Shown one piece after another: positions 20,169-28,888 of a stretch of DNA of 64,000 nucleotides. The position numbers were made by a program, and so were the translations under genes. Position 1 is the first letter of the stretch; each line of letters begins with the position of its first letter. The notes under the pieces were generated by a model, which was not told where the DNA came from, did no database searches, and saw only the letters and a list, made by a program, of their open reading frames with translations. The DNA is taken from the NCBI RefSeq assembly GCF_016028255.1, contig NZ_CP065707.1, forward strand, positions 1,255,001-1,319,000, written 5' to 3'. Origin of the DNA: Streptococcus oralis. GTDB taxonomy: Bacteria; Bacillota; Bacilli; Lactobacillales; Streptococcaceae.

Positions 20169-21438
20169 ACACCAGGAAATCTTAAGTTATCTGGAAGAGT
20201 TGCCAATAGGGAAACGTGTCAGCGTTCGTAGTATTTCCAATCACTTGGGTGTCAGTGATGGGACGGCTTATCGTGCCATTAAAGAAGCTGAAAACCGTGG
20301 AATTGTAGAAACTCGACCTCGTAGTGGAACCATTCGTGTCAAATCTCAGAAAGTGGCTATTGAGAGACTAACCTATGCTGAAATTGCAGAAGTAACTTCC
20401 TCTGAAGTCTTGGCTGGTCAGGAAGGGCTTGAGAGAGAGTTTAGTAAATTCTCCATTGGGGCTATGACAGAGCAGAATATCTTGTCCTATCTGAATGATG
20501 GTGGTTTGTTAATCGTCGGAGACCGTACTCGTATTCAACTTTTAGCTCTGGAAAATGAAAATGCTGTCCTCGTGACGGGTGGTTTTCATGTGCACGAGGA
20601 TGTACTAGCTCTTGCCAATAAAAAGGGTATTCCTGTCCTGAGAAGTAAGCATGATACTTTTACAGTAGCGACCATGATCAACAGAGCTCTCTCAAATGTT
20701 CAAATCAAAACCGATATTCTGACAGTTGAAAAGCTCTATCGTCCTAGTCATGAGTATGGTTTCTTAAGAGAAACGGACACAGTGAAAGACTATTTGGACT
20801 TGGTACGTAAGAACAGAAGTAGTCGTTTCCCAGTCATCAATCAGCATCAAGTGGTTGTGGGAGTTGTTACCATGCGTGATGCAGGGGACAAATCCCCTAG
20901 CACGACGATTGATAAGGTGATGACGCGCAGCATTTTCGTGACAGGATTAGCGACCAATATTGCCAATGTCAGTCAACGAATGATTGCAGAAGACTTTGAG
21001 ATGGTTCCGGTAGTGAGAAGCAATCAAACTTTGCTCGGAGTTGTAACGAGACGAGATGTCATGGATAAGATGAGCCGCTCTCAGGTTTCGGCTTTGCCGA
21101 CTTTTTCAGAGCAAATCGGTCAGAAGTTGTCTTATCATCACGACGAAGTTGTGATTACAGTTGAGCCTTTTATGCTTGAGAAAAACGGGGTTTTAGCAAA
21201 TGGTGTTCTTGCTGAAATTTTAACTCACATGACACAGGATTTGGTGGCAAATAGCGGACGTAATCTCATCATTGAACAGATGTTGATTTATTTCTTGCAG
21301 GCTGTGCAAATAGATGATACTTTGCGAATTCAGGCTCGGATTATTCACCACACGAGACGCTCAGCTATTATTGATTATGATATTTATCATGATCATCAGA
21401 TTGTTTCAAAAGCAAATGTTACGGTTAAAATTAATTAG
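20161..21438 (+). CDS. HTH / DRTGG / CBS / hotdog regulator, YtoI-like
   Basis: A 425-residue multidomain protein with the architecture of Bacillus YtoI. It has an N-terminal winged helix (VSVRSISNHLGVSDGTAYRA), a DRTGG domain (about 75-185), tandem CBS domains (about 190-310, with FPVINQHQVVVGVVT and MTRSIFVTG), and a C-terminal thioesterase-like hotdog fold (about 320-425). CBS and DRTGG domains usually bind adenine or cyclic-di-nucleotides, so it is probably a ligand-responsive regulator. The ATG 20161 overlaps the GNAT stop and has the AAAGGAG ribosome site. Its target is unknown. Confidence 0.88.
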   Translation: MSKHQEILSYLEELPIGKRVSVRSISNHLGVSDGTAYRAIKEAENRGIVETRPRSGTIRVKSQKVAIERLTYAEIAEVTSSEVLAGQEGLEREFSKFSIGAMTEQNILSYLNDGGLLIVGDRTRIQLLALENENAVLVTGGFHVHEDVLALANKKGIPVLRSKHDTFTVATMINRALSNVQIKTDILTVEKLYRPSHEYGFLRETDTVKDYLDLVRKNRSSRFPVINQHQVVVGVVTMRDAGDKSPSTTIDKVMTRSIFVTGLATNIANVSQRMIAEDFEMVPVVRSNQTLLGVVTRRDVMDKMSRSQVSALPTFSEQIGQKLSYHHDEVVITVEPFMLEKNGVLANGVLAEILTHMTQDLVANSGRNLIIEQMLIYFLQAVQIDDTLRIQARIIHHTRRSAIIDYDIYHDHQIVSKANVTVKIN

Positions 21439-21453
21439 AATCTAGGAGAAAAA

Positions 21454-22314
21454 ATGATAACTTTAAAATCAACACGTGAAATCGAAGCCATGGACAAGGC
21501 TGGTGATTTCCTAGCAAGTATCCATATCGGCTTACGTGATTTGATTAAGCCAGGCGTAGATATGTGGGAAGTTGAAGAGTACGTTCGTCGACGTTGTAAA
21601 GAGGAAAATTTCCTTCCTCTACAGATTGGCGTGGATGGCGCAGTTATGGATTATCCCTATGCTACTTGTTGCTCTCTCAACGACGAAGTTGCTCATGCTT
21701 TTCCACGTCATTACATCTTGAAAGATGGCGATTTACTCAAGGTTGACATGGTACTTGGTGGTCCGATTGCCAAATCCGACCTCAATGTCTCTAAACTCAA
21801 CTTCAACAATGTTGAGCAAATGAAAAAATACACCCAAAGTTATTCTGGTGGTTTAGCAGACTCATGTTGGGCTTATGCGGTTGGTACACCGTCTGAAGAA
21901 GTGAAAAACCTGATGGACGTAACCAAGGAAGCTATGTATATAGGGATTGAGAAAGCAGTTGTTGGCAATCGCATCGGTGATATCGGTGCAGCCATTCAAG
22001 AATACGCTGAAAGTCGCGGTTACGGTGTCGTGCGTGATTTGGTTGGACACGGAGTTGGTCCCACTATGCATGAAGAACCAATGGTTCCTAACTACGGTAT
22101 TGCAGGCCGTGGACTCCGTCTCCGTGAAGGAATGGTGCTGACCATTGAACCCATGATCAATACTGGAGATTGGGAAATTGATACAGATATGAAGACTGGC
22201 TGGGCTCATAAGACCATTGATGGTGGTCTATCGTGCCAATATGAACACCAGTTCGTGATTACTAAAGACGGTCCTGTTATCTTGACTAGTCAAGGTGAAG
22301 AAGGAACGTATTAA
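21454..22314 (+). CDS. map: Methionine aminopeptidase, type I with insertion
   Basis: Removes the initiator methionine from nascent proteins. It has 286 residues, about 30 more than E. coli MetAP. The pita-bread ligands are visible: Asp in KVDMVLGG, Asp in LADSCWAYAVG, His in GHGVGPTMHEEP, Glu in TIEPM, and Glu in QYEHQFVIT. The first two Asp ligands are separated by an extra segment (about residues 102-132), the insertion known from streptococcal enzymes. The AGGAG ribosome site precedes the ATG. Last gene of the murA cluster. Confidence 0.95.
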   Translation: MITLKSTREIEAMDKAGDFLASIHIGLRDLIKPGVDMWEVEEYVRRRCKEENFLPLQIGVDGAVMDYPYATCCSLNDEVAHAFPRHYILKDGDLLKVDMVLGGPIAKSDLNVSKLNFNNVEQMKKYTQSYSGGLADSCWAYAVGTPSEEVKNLMDVTKEAMYIGIEKAVVGNRIGDIGAAIQEYAESRGYGVVRDLVGHGVGPTMHEEPMVPNYGIAGRGLRLREGMVLTIEPMINTGDWEIDTDMKTGWAHKTIDGGLSCQYEHQFVITKDGPVILTSQGEEGTY

Positions 22315-22328
22315 AATGAAGGGAGCTT

Positions 22329-22352
22329 GTACCGCCCCCAAAAAGTTAGACA
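22329..22352. mobile_element. IS3-family (IS861/IS150-like) terminal remnant
   Basis: GTACCGCCCCCAAAAAGTTA and the following GACA closely resemble the outer end typical of streptococcal IS3/IS150-group elements (TGTACCG-CCCCAAAAAGTTAGAC). Only this end survives, abutting an ISL3 end. The family assignment is from memory of the end sequence. Confidence 0.5.
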
Positions 22353-22360
22353 GAAAAATC

Positions 22361-22376
22361 AGCTCTTTGTCAACTG
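22361..22376. repeat. ISL3-family terminal inverted repeat
   Basis: AGCTCTTTGTCAACTG resembles the IS1167/ISL3 end (GGCTCTTT-TCAAC) and lies just outside the transposase tail, as expected for an element pointing left. Confidence 0.6.
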
Positions 22377-22393
22377 TAGTGGGTTGAAGTCAG

Positions 22394-22531
22394 CTAAGAT
22401 CGAGAAAGGACGGATTTCGTCCTTTCTTTTTTGATGTTCAGAGCGATGAAAATTCTTTTATTGAAGTTTTCAAAGTTCCGAAAACCAAAGGCATTTCGTT
22501 TGATGAGTTTAATGAGGTTATTAGTAGCTTT
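22394..22531 (-). pseudogene. C-terminal remnant of ISL3-family transposase (IS1167-like)
   Basis: The minus strand from 22531 to the stop at 22394-22396 encodes about 45 residues containing ATNNLIKLIKRNAFGFRNF and RIFIALNIKKERT, the well-known C-terminus of ISL3-type transposases. No start, no catalytic DDE part and only one element end remain, so it is a dead fragment. It lies just downstream of map, in the opposite orientation. Confidence 0.8.
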
Positions 22532-22636
22532 TCATTATAGATCTTATGGGACTTTTTTGTACAAGGTTTCTAAATAAACTGATTAAATTCCTATTTTTCC
22601 CTATCATTGTCCCTGTTTTTTCTGGAATTTTGGGGC

Positions 22637-22642
22637 TATAAT
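22637..22642 (+). promoter_or_regulatory. ccdA1 -10 box
   Basis: TATAAT about 32 nt upstream of the ccdA1 ATG (22675), with an AGGAGGAAGG ribosome site between. No well-spaced -35 is seen. Confidence 0.6.
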
Positions 22643-22674
22643 AGTCCTATCAAATCAAAGAATGGAGGAAGGCA

Positions 22675-23385
22675 ATGGACAATGTAATTTTTTTTATCAG
22701 TGTTTTTCTTGCTGGAATCCTTTCCTTCTTTTCTCCTTGTATTTTACCCTTGTTGCCTGTCTATGCAGGGGTCTTACTGGATGACAAAGATGGTGCTCAG
22801 GCTTCTAGCGAAAAATTTTCAATCTCACTTGTTAGTCTATTGCGAACTCTGGCCTTTATAGCGGGGATTTCTTTTATCTTTATCTTACTGGGCTATGGAG
22901 CTGGTTTTTTAGGCAATTTGCTGTATGCTTCTTGGTTTCAGTATGTGACGGGTGCGATTATCATTCTCTTGGGCTTGCACCAGATGGATGTTTTACATTT
23001 GCAGGGACTCTACAAGGAAAGAAGGCTACAATTAAAGAGACAGGGTCAAAACGCTAACGGCTATAGTCAGGCATTTTTACTGGGGTTGACCTTTAGTTTT
23101 GCTTGGACGCCGTGCGTGGGGCCAGTTCTGGGGTCTGTTTTGGCCTTGGCGGCTTCAGGTGGTTCAGGAGCTTGGCAGGGAGCTGGTCTCATGTTGGTTT
23201 ACACGCTGGGTTTGGCGCTACCATTTTTGGTTCTAGCTCTCGCCTCCAGCTATGTTTTGAAACATTTCCGAAAACTCCATCCTTATCTCGGAACCCTCAA
23301 AAAAGTCGGTGGTTTCCTCATTATCCTGATGGGAATCTTGGTGCTTTTGGGAAATGCTTCCATTTTGACTACATTATTTGAATAG
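22675..23385 (+). CDS. ccdA1: Cytochrome c biogenesis protein CcdA (CcdA1)
   Basis: Polytopic membrane thiol-redox protein of 236 residues with six hydrophobic helices. It carries the two conserved redox cysteines, one in SFFSPCILPLLP of helix 1 and one in FAWTPCVGPVLG of helix 4. CcdA passes electrons from cytoplasmic thioredoxin to outward-facing thioredoxin-like lipoproteins. Here the recipient is the lipoprotein and the methionine sulfoxide reductase encoded next, as shown for the pneumococcal ccdA1-etrx1-msrAB2 operon. No cytochrome c genes are present, so this is a surface-protein repair role. Confidence 0.93.
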   Translation: MDNVIFFISVFLAGILSFFSPCILPLLPVYAGVLLDDKDGAQASSEKFSISLVSLLRTLAFIAGISFIFILLGYGAGFLGNLLYASWFQYVTGAIIILLGLHQMDVLHLQGLYKERRLQLKRQGQNANGYSQAFLLGLTFSFAWTPCVGPVLGSVLALAASGGSGAWQGAGLMLVYTLGLALPFLVLALASSYVLKHFRKLHPYLGTLKKVGGFLIILMGILVLLGNASILTTLFE

Positions 23386-23398
23386 AGAGGAAAAAGAA

Positions 23399-23962
23399 AT
23401 GAAAAAATGGCAAACATGTCTCCTTGGAGTAGGCTCAATCTGTTGCTTGGCAGCCTGTTCGGCTAAAAACATGGCAGACGAGTCTACTATGAAGGAGCAA
23501 ACCAAAACAGAACAAGTCAGTTCGCAAACTGCCACCAAGGGTCAGGCAGTCGCTGATTTTGAACTAACAGGAGTCGATGGCAAGACCTATCGCTTGTCTG
23601 ATTACAAGGGCAAGAAAGTCTATCTTAAATTCTGGGCTTCTTGGTGTTCTATCTGTCTAGCTAGTCTTCCAGATACGGACGAAATTGCTAAGGATGCTGG
23701 TGATGACTACGTGGTCTTAACAGTGGTGTCTCCTGGTCACAAGGGAGAACAAGCTGAAGCGGACTTTAAGAACTGGTACAAGGGCTTGGATTATAAAAAT
23801 TTCCCAGTTCTAATTGATCCATCAGGTAAACTCTTGGAAAGTTATGGTGTCCGTTCTTATCCAACTCAAGCCTTTATAGACAAGGAAGGCAAGCTGGTCA
23901 AAACACAACCAGGTTTTATGGATAAGGATATGATTTTAAAAGAATTGAAAGAAATGGGGTAG
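23399..23962 (+). CDS. etrx1: Extracellular thioredoxin-like lipoprotein Etrx1
   Basis: Surface TlpA/ResA-type thioredoxin of 187 residues. The lipoprotein signal peptide ends in lipobox LAAC (Cys20). The redox motif is CSIC at C83-C86 in FWASWCSIC, an unusual dipeptide compared with the CGPC of the paralog at 30378. The cis-Pro loop is in RSYPTQAF. It shuttles electrons from CcdA1 to the methionine sulfoxide reductase. The ATG at 23399 is chosen because it gives a proper signal peptide; the in-frame TTG at 23378 would put charged residues in front. It begins 13 nt after the ccdA1 stop. Confidence 0.92.
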   Translation: MKKWQTCLLGVGSICCLAACSAKNMADESTMKEQTKTEQVSSQTATKGQAVADFELTGVDGKTYRLSDYKGKKVYLKFWASWCSICLASLPDTDEIAKDAGDDYVVLTVVSPGHKGEQAEADFKNWYKGLDYKNFPVLIDPSGKLLESYGVRSYPTQAFIDKEGKLVKTQPGFMDKDMILKELKEMG

Positions 23963-23971
23963 AGAAAGGCC

Positions 23972-25084
23972 ATGAATGATAAAGTAAAATTTTTTGTCTT
24001 GGCAGGGGTCATTCTTCTAGCCATAACCGGTTTCTATTTTCTATTAATGCGAAATGCAGGGCAGACAGATAGCTCGCAAATTGAGAAAACATCAGTTAGC
24101 CAAGGAGGAAAAACAGTGAAAAAAACAGAAGTGAGCAAAGACGCAGACTTGCACGAAATTTATCTAGCTGGAGGATGTTTCTGGGGAGTGGAGGAATACT
24201 TCTCACGCGTGCCTGGAGTGACAGATGCCGTTTCAGGCTATGCAAACGGTAGAGGGGAAACAACCAAGTACGAATTGATTAACCAAACAGGACATGCAGA
24301 GACTGTTCATGTTACCTATGATGCTAATCAAATTTCCCTCAAGGAAATTCTTCTTCATTACTTCCGCATTATCAATCCAACCAGCAAAAATAAACAAGGG
24401 AATGATGTGGGGACCCAGTATCGTACCGGTGTTTATTACACAGATGACAAGGATTTAGAGGTGATTAACCAAGTCTTTGATGAGGTGGCTAAGAAATACG
24501 ACCAACCTCTGGCAGTTGAAAAGGAAAACTTGAAGAATTTTGTGGTGGCTGAGGATTATCACCAAGACTACCTCAAGAAAAATCCAAATGGCTACTGTCA
24601 TATCAATGTCAATCAGGCGGCCTACCCTGTCATTGATGCCAGCAAATATCCTAAACCAAGCGATGAAGAATTGAAAAAGACCTTGTCACCTGAGGAGTAT
24701 GCAGTTACCCAGAAAAATCAAACAGAACGAGCTTTTTCAAACCGCTACTGGGATAAATTTGAATCCGGTATCTATGTGGATGTAGCAACTGGCGAACCCC
24801 TCTTTTCATCAAAGGACAAGTTTGAGTCTGGTTGTGGTTGGCCTAGTTTCACCCAACCAATCAGTCCAGATGTTGCCACCTACAAGGAAGATAAGTCTTA
24901 CAATATGACACGCATGGAAGTAAGAAGCCGAGTTGGAGATTCTCACCTTGGCCATGTCTTTACAGATGGGCCTCAGGACAAGGGTGGCTTACGCTACTGT
25001 ATCAATAGCCTTTCTATCCGCTTTATTCCTAAAGATCAAATGGCAGAAAAAGGTTATGCCTATTTACTAGATTATGTTGATTAA
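23972..25084 (+). CDS. msrAB2: Membrane-anchored methionine sulfoxide reductase MsrA-MsrB fusion
   Basis: Repairs oxidised methionine in surface proteins. The protein has 370 residues. An N-terminal membrane anchor (about 7-26) is followed by an MsrA domain with catalytic Cys69 in [11 protein letters not shown], then a short linker near 230-245. The MsrB domain carries SGCGWPSF and the catalytic Cys343 in LRYCINSLS. The anchor places both active sites outside, next to Etrx1. Both S- and R-epimers of Met sulfoxide should be reduced. It starts 9 nt after etrx1, with GAGAAAGG as ribosome site. Confidence 0.95.
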   Translation: MNDKVKFFVLAGVILLAITGFYFLLMRNAGQTDSSQIEKTSVSQGGKTVKKTEVSKDADLHEIYLAGGCFWGVEEYFSRVPGVTDAVSGYANGRGETTKYELINQTGHAETVHVTYDANQISLKEILLHYFRIINPTSKNKQGNDVGTQYRTGVYYTDDKDLEVINQVFDEVAKKYDQPLAVEKENLKNFVVAEDYHQDYLKKNPNGYCHINVNQAAYPVIDASKYPKPSDEELKKTLSPEEYAVTQKNQTERAFSNRYWDKFESGIYVDVATGEPLFSSKDKFESGCGWPSFTQPISPDVATYKEDKSYNMTRMEVRSRVGDSHLGHVFTDGPQDKGGLRYCINSLSIRFIPKDQMAEKGYAYLLDYVD

Positions 25085-25116
25085 GAAGTCTTTCCTAAGC
25101 AGTTAGAGGAGAATTT

Positions 25117-25125
25117 TGCTATACT
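25117..25125 (+). promoter_or_regulatory. Promoter of the YesN/YesM two-component operon
   Basis: The extended -10 TGCTATACT has its TATACT at 25120-25125. The AAAGGAG ribosome site is at 25142-25148 before the ATG at 25155. Confidence 0.6.
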
Positions 25126-25154
25126 GATACTAGTAAGTGGTAAAGGAGCAGAGC

Positions 25155-25892
25155 ATGACCTACACAATCTTAATCGTAGAAGATGAGTATCTGGTAAGAC
25201 AAGGCTTGACCAAGCTGGTCAATGTAGCGGCCTACGATATGGAAATCATCGGTCAGGCTGAAAATGGAAGACAGGCTTGGGATTTAATTCAAAAGCAGGT
25301 GCCAGATATCATTTTAACCGATATCAATATGCCTCAGCTAAATGGCATCCAGTTGGCCAGTCTGGTCCGAGAAACCTATCCTCAGGTTCACCTAGTTTTT
25401 TTGACAGGATACGATGATTTTGATTATGCCTTATCTGCTGTCAAACTAGGTGTGGATGATTACCTGCTCAAACCCTTTTCTCGTCAGGATATTGAGGAAA
25501 TGTTGGGGAAAATCAAGCAAAAACTAGACAAGGAAGAAAAAGAAGAGCAGTTACAAGATTTATTAACCGATAAGTTTGAAGGAAACCTGGCTCAGAAGAT
25601 CCAGTCTCATTTGGCTAACAGTCAGTTTAGTTTAAAGAGCTTGGCCAGTGACTTAGGTTTTAGTCCGACTTATCTGAGCTCCTTGATTAAGAAAGAGTTG
25701 GGCCTGCCTTTTCAGGATTATCTGGTGAGAGAGCGTGTCAAACAAGCCAAGCTCTTGCTTCTGACCACAGATTTAAAGATTTATGAGATAGCCGAAAAGG
25801 TTGGCTTTGAAGATATGAACTATTTTACCCAACGTTTTAAACAGATTGCAGGTGTGACACCTCGTCAGTTTAAGAAGGGAGAAGGCCGATGA
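25155..25892 (+). CDS. AraC-type response regulator (YesN-like)
   Basis: A 245-residue regulator. The receiver domain has the acidic pair E9-D10, the phospho-acceptor D56 in IILTDINMPQ, and Lys in LLKPF. The C-terminal AraC DNA-binding domain has two helix-turn-helix units, FSLKSLASDLGFSPTYLS and IYEIAEKVGFEDMNYFTQRF. The ATG 25155 is chosen over the GTG at 25137, which would place the ribosome site inside the gene. It overlaps the kinase gene by four bases (ATGA). Targets are unknown; the pair follows the msrAB2 operon as in pneumococcus. Confidence 0.92.
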   Translation: MTYTILIVEDEYLVRQGLTKLVNVAAYDMEIIGQAENGRQAWDLIQKQVPDIILTDINMPQLNGIQLASLVRETYPQVHLVFLTGYDDFDYALSAVKLGVDDYLLKPFSRQDIEEMLGKIKQKLDKEEKEEQLQDLLTDKFEGNLAQKIQSHLANSQFSLKSLASDLGFSPTYLSSLIKKELGLPFQDYLVRERVKQAKLLLLTTDLKIYEIAEKVGFEDMNYFTQRFKQIAGVTPRQFKKGEGR

Positions 25893-27580
25893 AGCGTTCT
25901 TCTCTTTTAGTTAGAATGGTTATTTCCATCTTTCTGGTCTTTCTCATTCTCCTGGCTGTGGTCGGGACTTTCTACTATCAATCTAGTTCCTCGGCCATTG
26001 AGGTTAGCATTGAGGGCAATAGCCAAACGACAATTAGCCAGACTAGCCACTTTATTCAGTCTTATATCAAAAAATTAGAAACCACCTCTACCAGTTTGAC
26101 CCAGCAGACGGATGTCCTAGCCTATGCTGAGAATCCTAACCAAGACCAAGTCAAGGGAATCCGAGATCTGTTTTTGACTATCTTAAAGGCAGACCAGGAC
26201 TTGAAAACGGTGGTACTGGTCACCAAATCCGGTCAGGTTATTTCTACAGATGACAGTGTGCAAATGAAAACTTCCTCAGATATGATGGCTGAGGATTGGT
26301 ACCAAAAGGCTATTCATCAGGGAGCTAAGCCAGTTTTAACCCCAGCTCGTAAATCAGATAGTCAATGGGTCATTTCTGTTACTCAGGAACTTGTTGATGC
26401 AAAGGGAGCCAATCTTGGTGTGCTTCGTTTGGATATTTCCTATGAAACTTTGGAAGCCTATCTCAACCAACTCCAGTTGGGCCAGCAGGGCTTTGCCTTT
26501 ATCATCAATGAAAACCATGAATTTGTCTACCATCCTAAACGTACTGTCTATAGCTCAGCGAGTGAAATGGAGGCCATGAAACCCTACATTGAGACGGGGC
26601 AGGGCTATACGCTGGATCACCAATCCTACGTCAGTCAGGAAGAGATTGCAGGAACAGATTGGACGGTCATAGGCGTGTCTTCGTTGGAGAAGTTAGACCA
26701 GGTTCGGAGTCAACTCATGTGGACCTTGCTTGGTGCTAGTGCCTTATCTCTTCTTACCTGTCTCTGCTTGGTGTGGTTCAGTCTCAAACGCTGGATTGCT
26801 CCTTTGAAGGACCTGAGAGAAACCATGCTGGAAATTGCTTCTGGTACACAAAATCTTCGTGCTAAGGAAGCTGGCGCCTATGAACTGAGAGAAGTGACTC
26901 GCCAGTTTAATGCCATGTTGGATCAGATTGATCAGCTGATGGCAGATGTGCGCAGGCAGGAAGAAGCGACCCGGCAGTATGAACTTCAAGCCTTGTCAAG
27001 CCAGATTAACCCCCATTTCCTCTACAATACTTTGGATACTATCATCTGGATGGCTGAGTTTCAGGATAGTCAGCGAGTGGTTCAGGTGACCAAGTCCTTG
27101 GCAACCTATTTCCGCTTGGCGCTCAATCAAGGAAAGGATTTGATTTACCTGTCTGATGAGATTAATCATGTCCGCCAGTACCTCTTTATCCAGAAACAAC
27201 GCTACGGAGATAAGCTGGAGTATGAGATTGATGAAGAACCTGCTTTTGATAACCTAGTCTTACCCAAGTTGGTGTTGCAACCTCTTGTAGAAAATGCTCT
27301 TTACCATGGCATCAAGGAGAAGGAGGGTCAGGGCCGTATTAAAGTCTCTGTTCAGAAAAAGGATTCAGGACTAGTCATCCGCATTGAGGATGATGGTGTT
27401 GGCTTCCAAGCTGCTGGCGACAGTAGTCAGAGTAACCTCAAACGTGGGGGAGTTGGCCTTCAAAATGTCGACCAACGACTTAAACTTCATTTTGGAGACA
27501 ATTACCAGATGAAGATCAATTCTGCACCCGAAAAAGGGACGACGGTTGAAATATACATCAATAAAATAGAAACAAGTTAG
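25889..27580 (+). CDS. Sensor histidine kinase (YesM/LytS-type)
   Basis: Membrane sensor of 563 residues. One helix near residues 10-30, a large extracellular Cache-like sensor (about 35-270), a second helix (about 277-298), a HAMP segment, a His_kinase domain with phospho-accepting His376 in SSQINPHFLYNTLDT, and a C-terminal ATPase with LVENALYHGIKE and DDGVGF. YesM-type kinases often sense sugars or peptides. It starts inside the regulator's stop codon, so the two are translationally coupled. The signal is unknown; proximity to the redox operon suggests but does not prove a link. Confidence 0.92.
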   Translation: MKRSSLLVRMVISIFLVFLILLAVVGTFYYQSSSSAIEVSIEGNSQTTISQTSHFIQSYIKKLETTSTSLTQQTDVLAYAENPNQDQVKGIRDLFLTILKADQDLKTVVLVTKSGQVISTDDSVQMKTSSDMMAEDWYQKAIHQGAKPVLTPARKSDSQWVISVTQELVDAKGANLGVLRLDISYETLEAYLNQLQLGQQGFAFIINENHEFVYHPKRTVYSSASEMEAMKPYIETGQGYTLDHQSYVSQEEIAGTDWTVIGVSSLEKLDQVRSQLMWTLLGASALSLLTCLCLVWFSLKRWIAPLKDLRETMLEIASGTQNLRAKEAGAYELREVTRQFNAMLDQIDQLMADVRRQEEATRQYELQALSSQINPHFLYNTLDTIIWMAEFQDSQRVVQVTKSLATYFRLALNQGKDLIYLSDEINHVRQYLFIQKQRYGDKLEYEIDEEPAFDNLVLPKLVLQPLVENALYHGIKEKEGQGRIKVSVQKKDSGLVIRIEDDGVGFQAAGDSSQSNLKRGGVGLQNVDQRLKLHFGDNYQMKINSAPEKGTTVEIYINKIETS

Positions 27581-27604
27581 CTCCCAGTCAATTCTGGGAG
27601 TTTT
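27581..27604 (+). terminator. Terminator after the YesM gene
   Basis: CTCCCAG (27581-27587) and CTGGGAG (27594-27600) form a 7-bp stem with a short T-run. Confidence 0.75.
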
Positions 27605-27634
27605 ACTATTAAAAATCAGAATGATTAGTTGGTC

Positions 27635-27663
27635 TTGATAAAATCAGTAAAAAAAGATATGAT
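27635..27663 (+). promoter_or_regulatory. DUF436 gene promoter
   Basis: TTGATA (27635-27640), 17 bp, then TATGAT (27658-27663). This is one of the best sigma-A promoters in the window. Its predicted start near 27670 argues for the second ATG (27691). Confidence 0.75.
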
Positions 27664-27690
27664 AGTAGGAGAATAATGAGGTTAAGAGTG

Positions 27691-28254
27691 ATGGACAAAA
27701 GTAAAATTAAAACAGAAACACAGCAGGTAATTGAGGATGTTTTGGAAAAGATAGGATTGCGTGAAGGAAGTCTCTTTGTCTTAGGTCTATCCTCTAGCGA
27801 AGTTTTAGGGGGCCAGATTGGCAAGGAATCCAGCCAAGAAATTGGGGAAATCATTGTGAAAACCATCCTAGATATTCTAGAGAAAATAGGAACTCATCTA
27901 GCTGTTCAAGGTTGTGAACATGTTAATCGGGCCCTAGTCGTTGAACGTCAGGTGGCAGAGCAGTTTGGTCTAGAAATCGTCAGTGTCCTTCCGACTCTTC
28001 ATGCAGGCGGTTCGGGTCAGCTAGCTGCCTTTAAGTTTATGAAAGACCCTGTTGAGGTGGAGTTCATCAAGGCTCATGCTGGATTGGATATCGGAGATAC
28101 CGCAATTGGCATGCATGTCAAGCATGTGCAGGTTCCGATTCGACCAGTTTTGCGTAAGATTGGACATGCCCATGTAACCGCTCTCGCTAGCCGTCCCAAA
28201 CTCATCGGGGGTGCGCGTGCACAGTATCCAGAAGACTTCATAAGAAAGTCATAA
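27691..28254 (+). CDS. TIGR01440 / DUF436 family protein
   Basis: A 187-residue cytoplasmic protein of a conserved Firmicutes family (YwlG in Bacillus). Typical segments are [27 protein letters not shown], and the glycine-rich [13 protein letters not shown]. No catalytic mechanism is known to me. The start at 27691 has GAGG (27678-27681) as ribosome site. The alternative ATG at 27676, with AGGAG before it, would need an mRNA leader of about 6 nt, so it is less likely. It is transcribed from its own promoter. Confidence 0.88.
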   Translation: MDKSKIKTETQQVIEDVLEKIGLREGSLFVLGLSSSEVLGGQIGKESSQEIGEIIVKTILDILEKIGTHLAVQGCEHVNRALVVERQVAEQFGLEIVSVLPTLHAGGSGQLAAFKFMKDPVEVEFIKAHAGLDIGDTAIGMHVKHVQVPIRPVLRKIGHAHVTALASRPKLIGGARAQYPEDFIRKS

Positions 28255-28310
28255 GTGGGCGGAGAATGATCATAAGTTAGAGAGATATTTCAAGTATATA
28301 GAGGGTAAAG

Positions 28311-28838
28311 TTGGAAAATTGTGTTTATATCATTTCAGGTCCCCCAGGCGTTGGAAAGAGCACTGTCAGCAAAGAGTTGGCCTATTCTTTTGACAAAAGT
28401 GCAGTTATAGAGGGGGATATGATTTACTTAATGATTAAAGGAGGTCTCGTAGCTCCTTGGGAAGATAATGGATTTTACGTGGATTTGTTCTGGGATAATA
28501 TCATCAGTCTGACCAATAATTTCATCGACCGAGGCATTACCGTCGTGATAGAGTATGTCATATTTGATGATCAACTGAAGAAAATTGCCACCTTTTTAAA
28601 AGAAAAACAAATCAAGCTAAAATATTGTGTCCTAATGGCTCAAGAAGAAACCTTGAAAGATAGAGATTCTTCTCGAAAAGAAATTGAGAGAACAGGCAAT
28701 TTATCAATCCAAGCAAGAAATGAGTTTCTAGCTAAAAATAGTGAGAAACATCATTTTCTATTCACAGATGATTTAGATGTCAAGGAAACGGTAAACATCA
28801 TTAAAACTTCAAATCAATTTTTAATTTCTGAACAGTAA
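28311..28838 (+). CDS. P-loop kinase-like NTPase
   Basis: A 175-residue AAA/kinase-fold protein. Walker A SGPPGVGKST is at residues 9-18, and a DxxD/E-type segment near residue 35 reads VIEGDMIY. Then comes a hydrophobic strand VVIEYVIFD resembling Walker B, and a lid region LKDRDSSRKEIERTG. The fold resembles shikimate/gluconate kinases and zeta-toxin-like enzymes, so it probably phosphorylates a small molecule. The start is a TTG after GAGGG. No antitoxin gene is adjacent, which argues against a toxin-antitoxin pair. Confidence 0.75.
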   Translation: MENCVYIISGPPGVGKSTVSKELAYSFDKSAVIEGDMIYLMIKGGLVAPWEDNGFYVDLFWDNIISLTNNFIDRGITVVIEYVIFDDQLKKIATFLKEKQIKLKYCVLMAQEETLKDRDSSRKEIERTGNLSIQARNEFLAKNSEKHHFLFTDDLDVKETVNIIKTSNQFLISEQ

Positions 28839-28843
28839 AAGAC

Positions 28844-28888
28844 AGAGAGAGTAAGGGTATAGAAACCAGGACTCTCCCTGTTTTTTTG
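28844..28888 (+). terminator. Putative terminator after the P-loop kinase gene
   Basis: AGAGAGT upstream and ACTCTCC near 28870 can pair around a long loop, followed by a T7 run (28881-28887). The stem is weaker than the others in this window. Confidence 0.5.

Larger units (their letters stand above)
22315..22674. other. Gene-free gap holding IS scars and the ccdA1 promoter
   Basis: This 360-bp stretch has no intact gene. It holds an IS3-type end (about 22329-22352), an ISL3-type end with a transposase tail (22361-22531), and about 100 bp of AT-rich sequence leading to the TATAAT box at 22637-22642 upstream of ccdA1. Confidence 0.75.

Noticed and set aside
28311..28838. Zeta-toxin / toxin-antitoxin pair
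   Set aside because: The P-loop protein resembles zeta-type kinases, but there is no adjacent small antitoxin gene in the right orientation.
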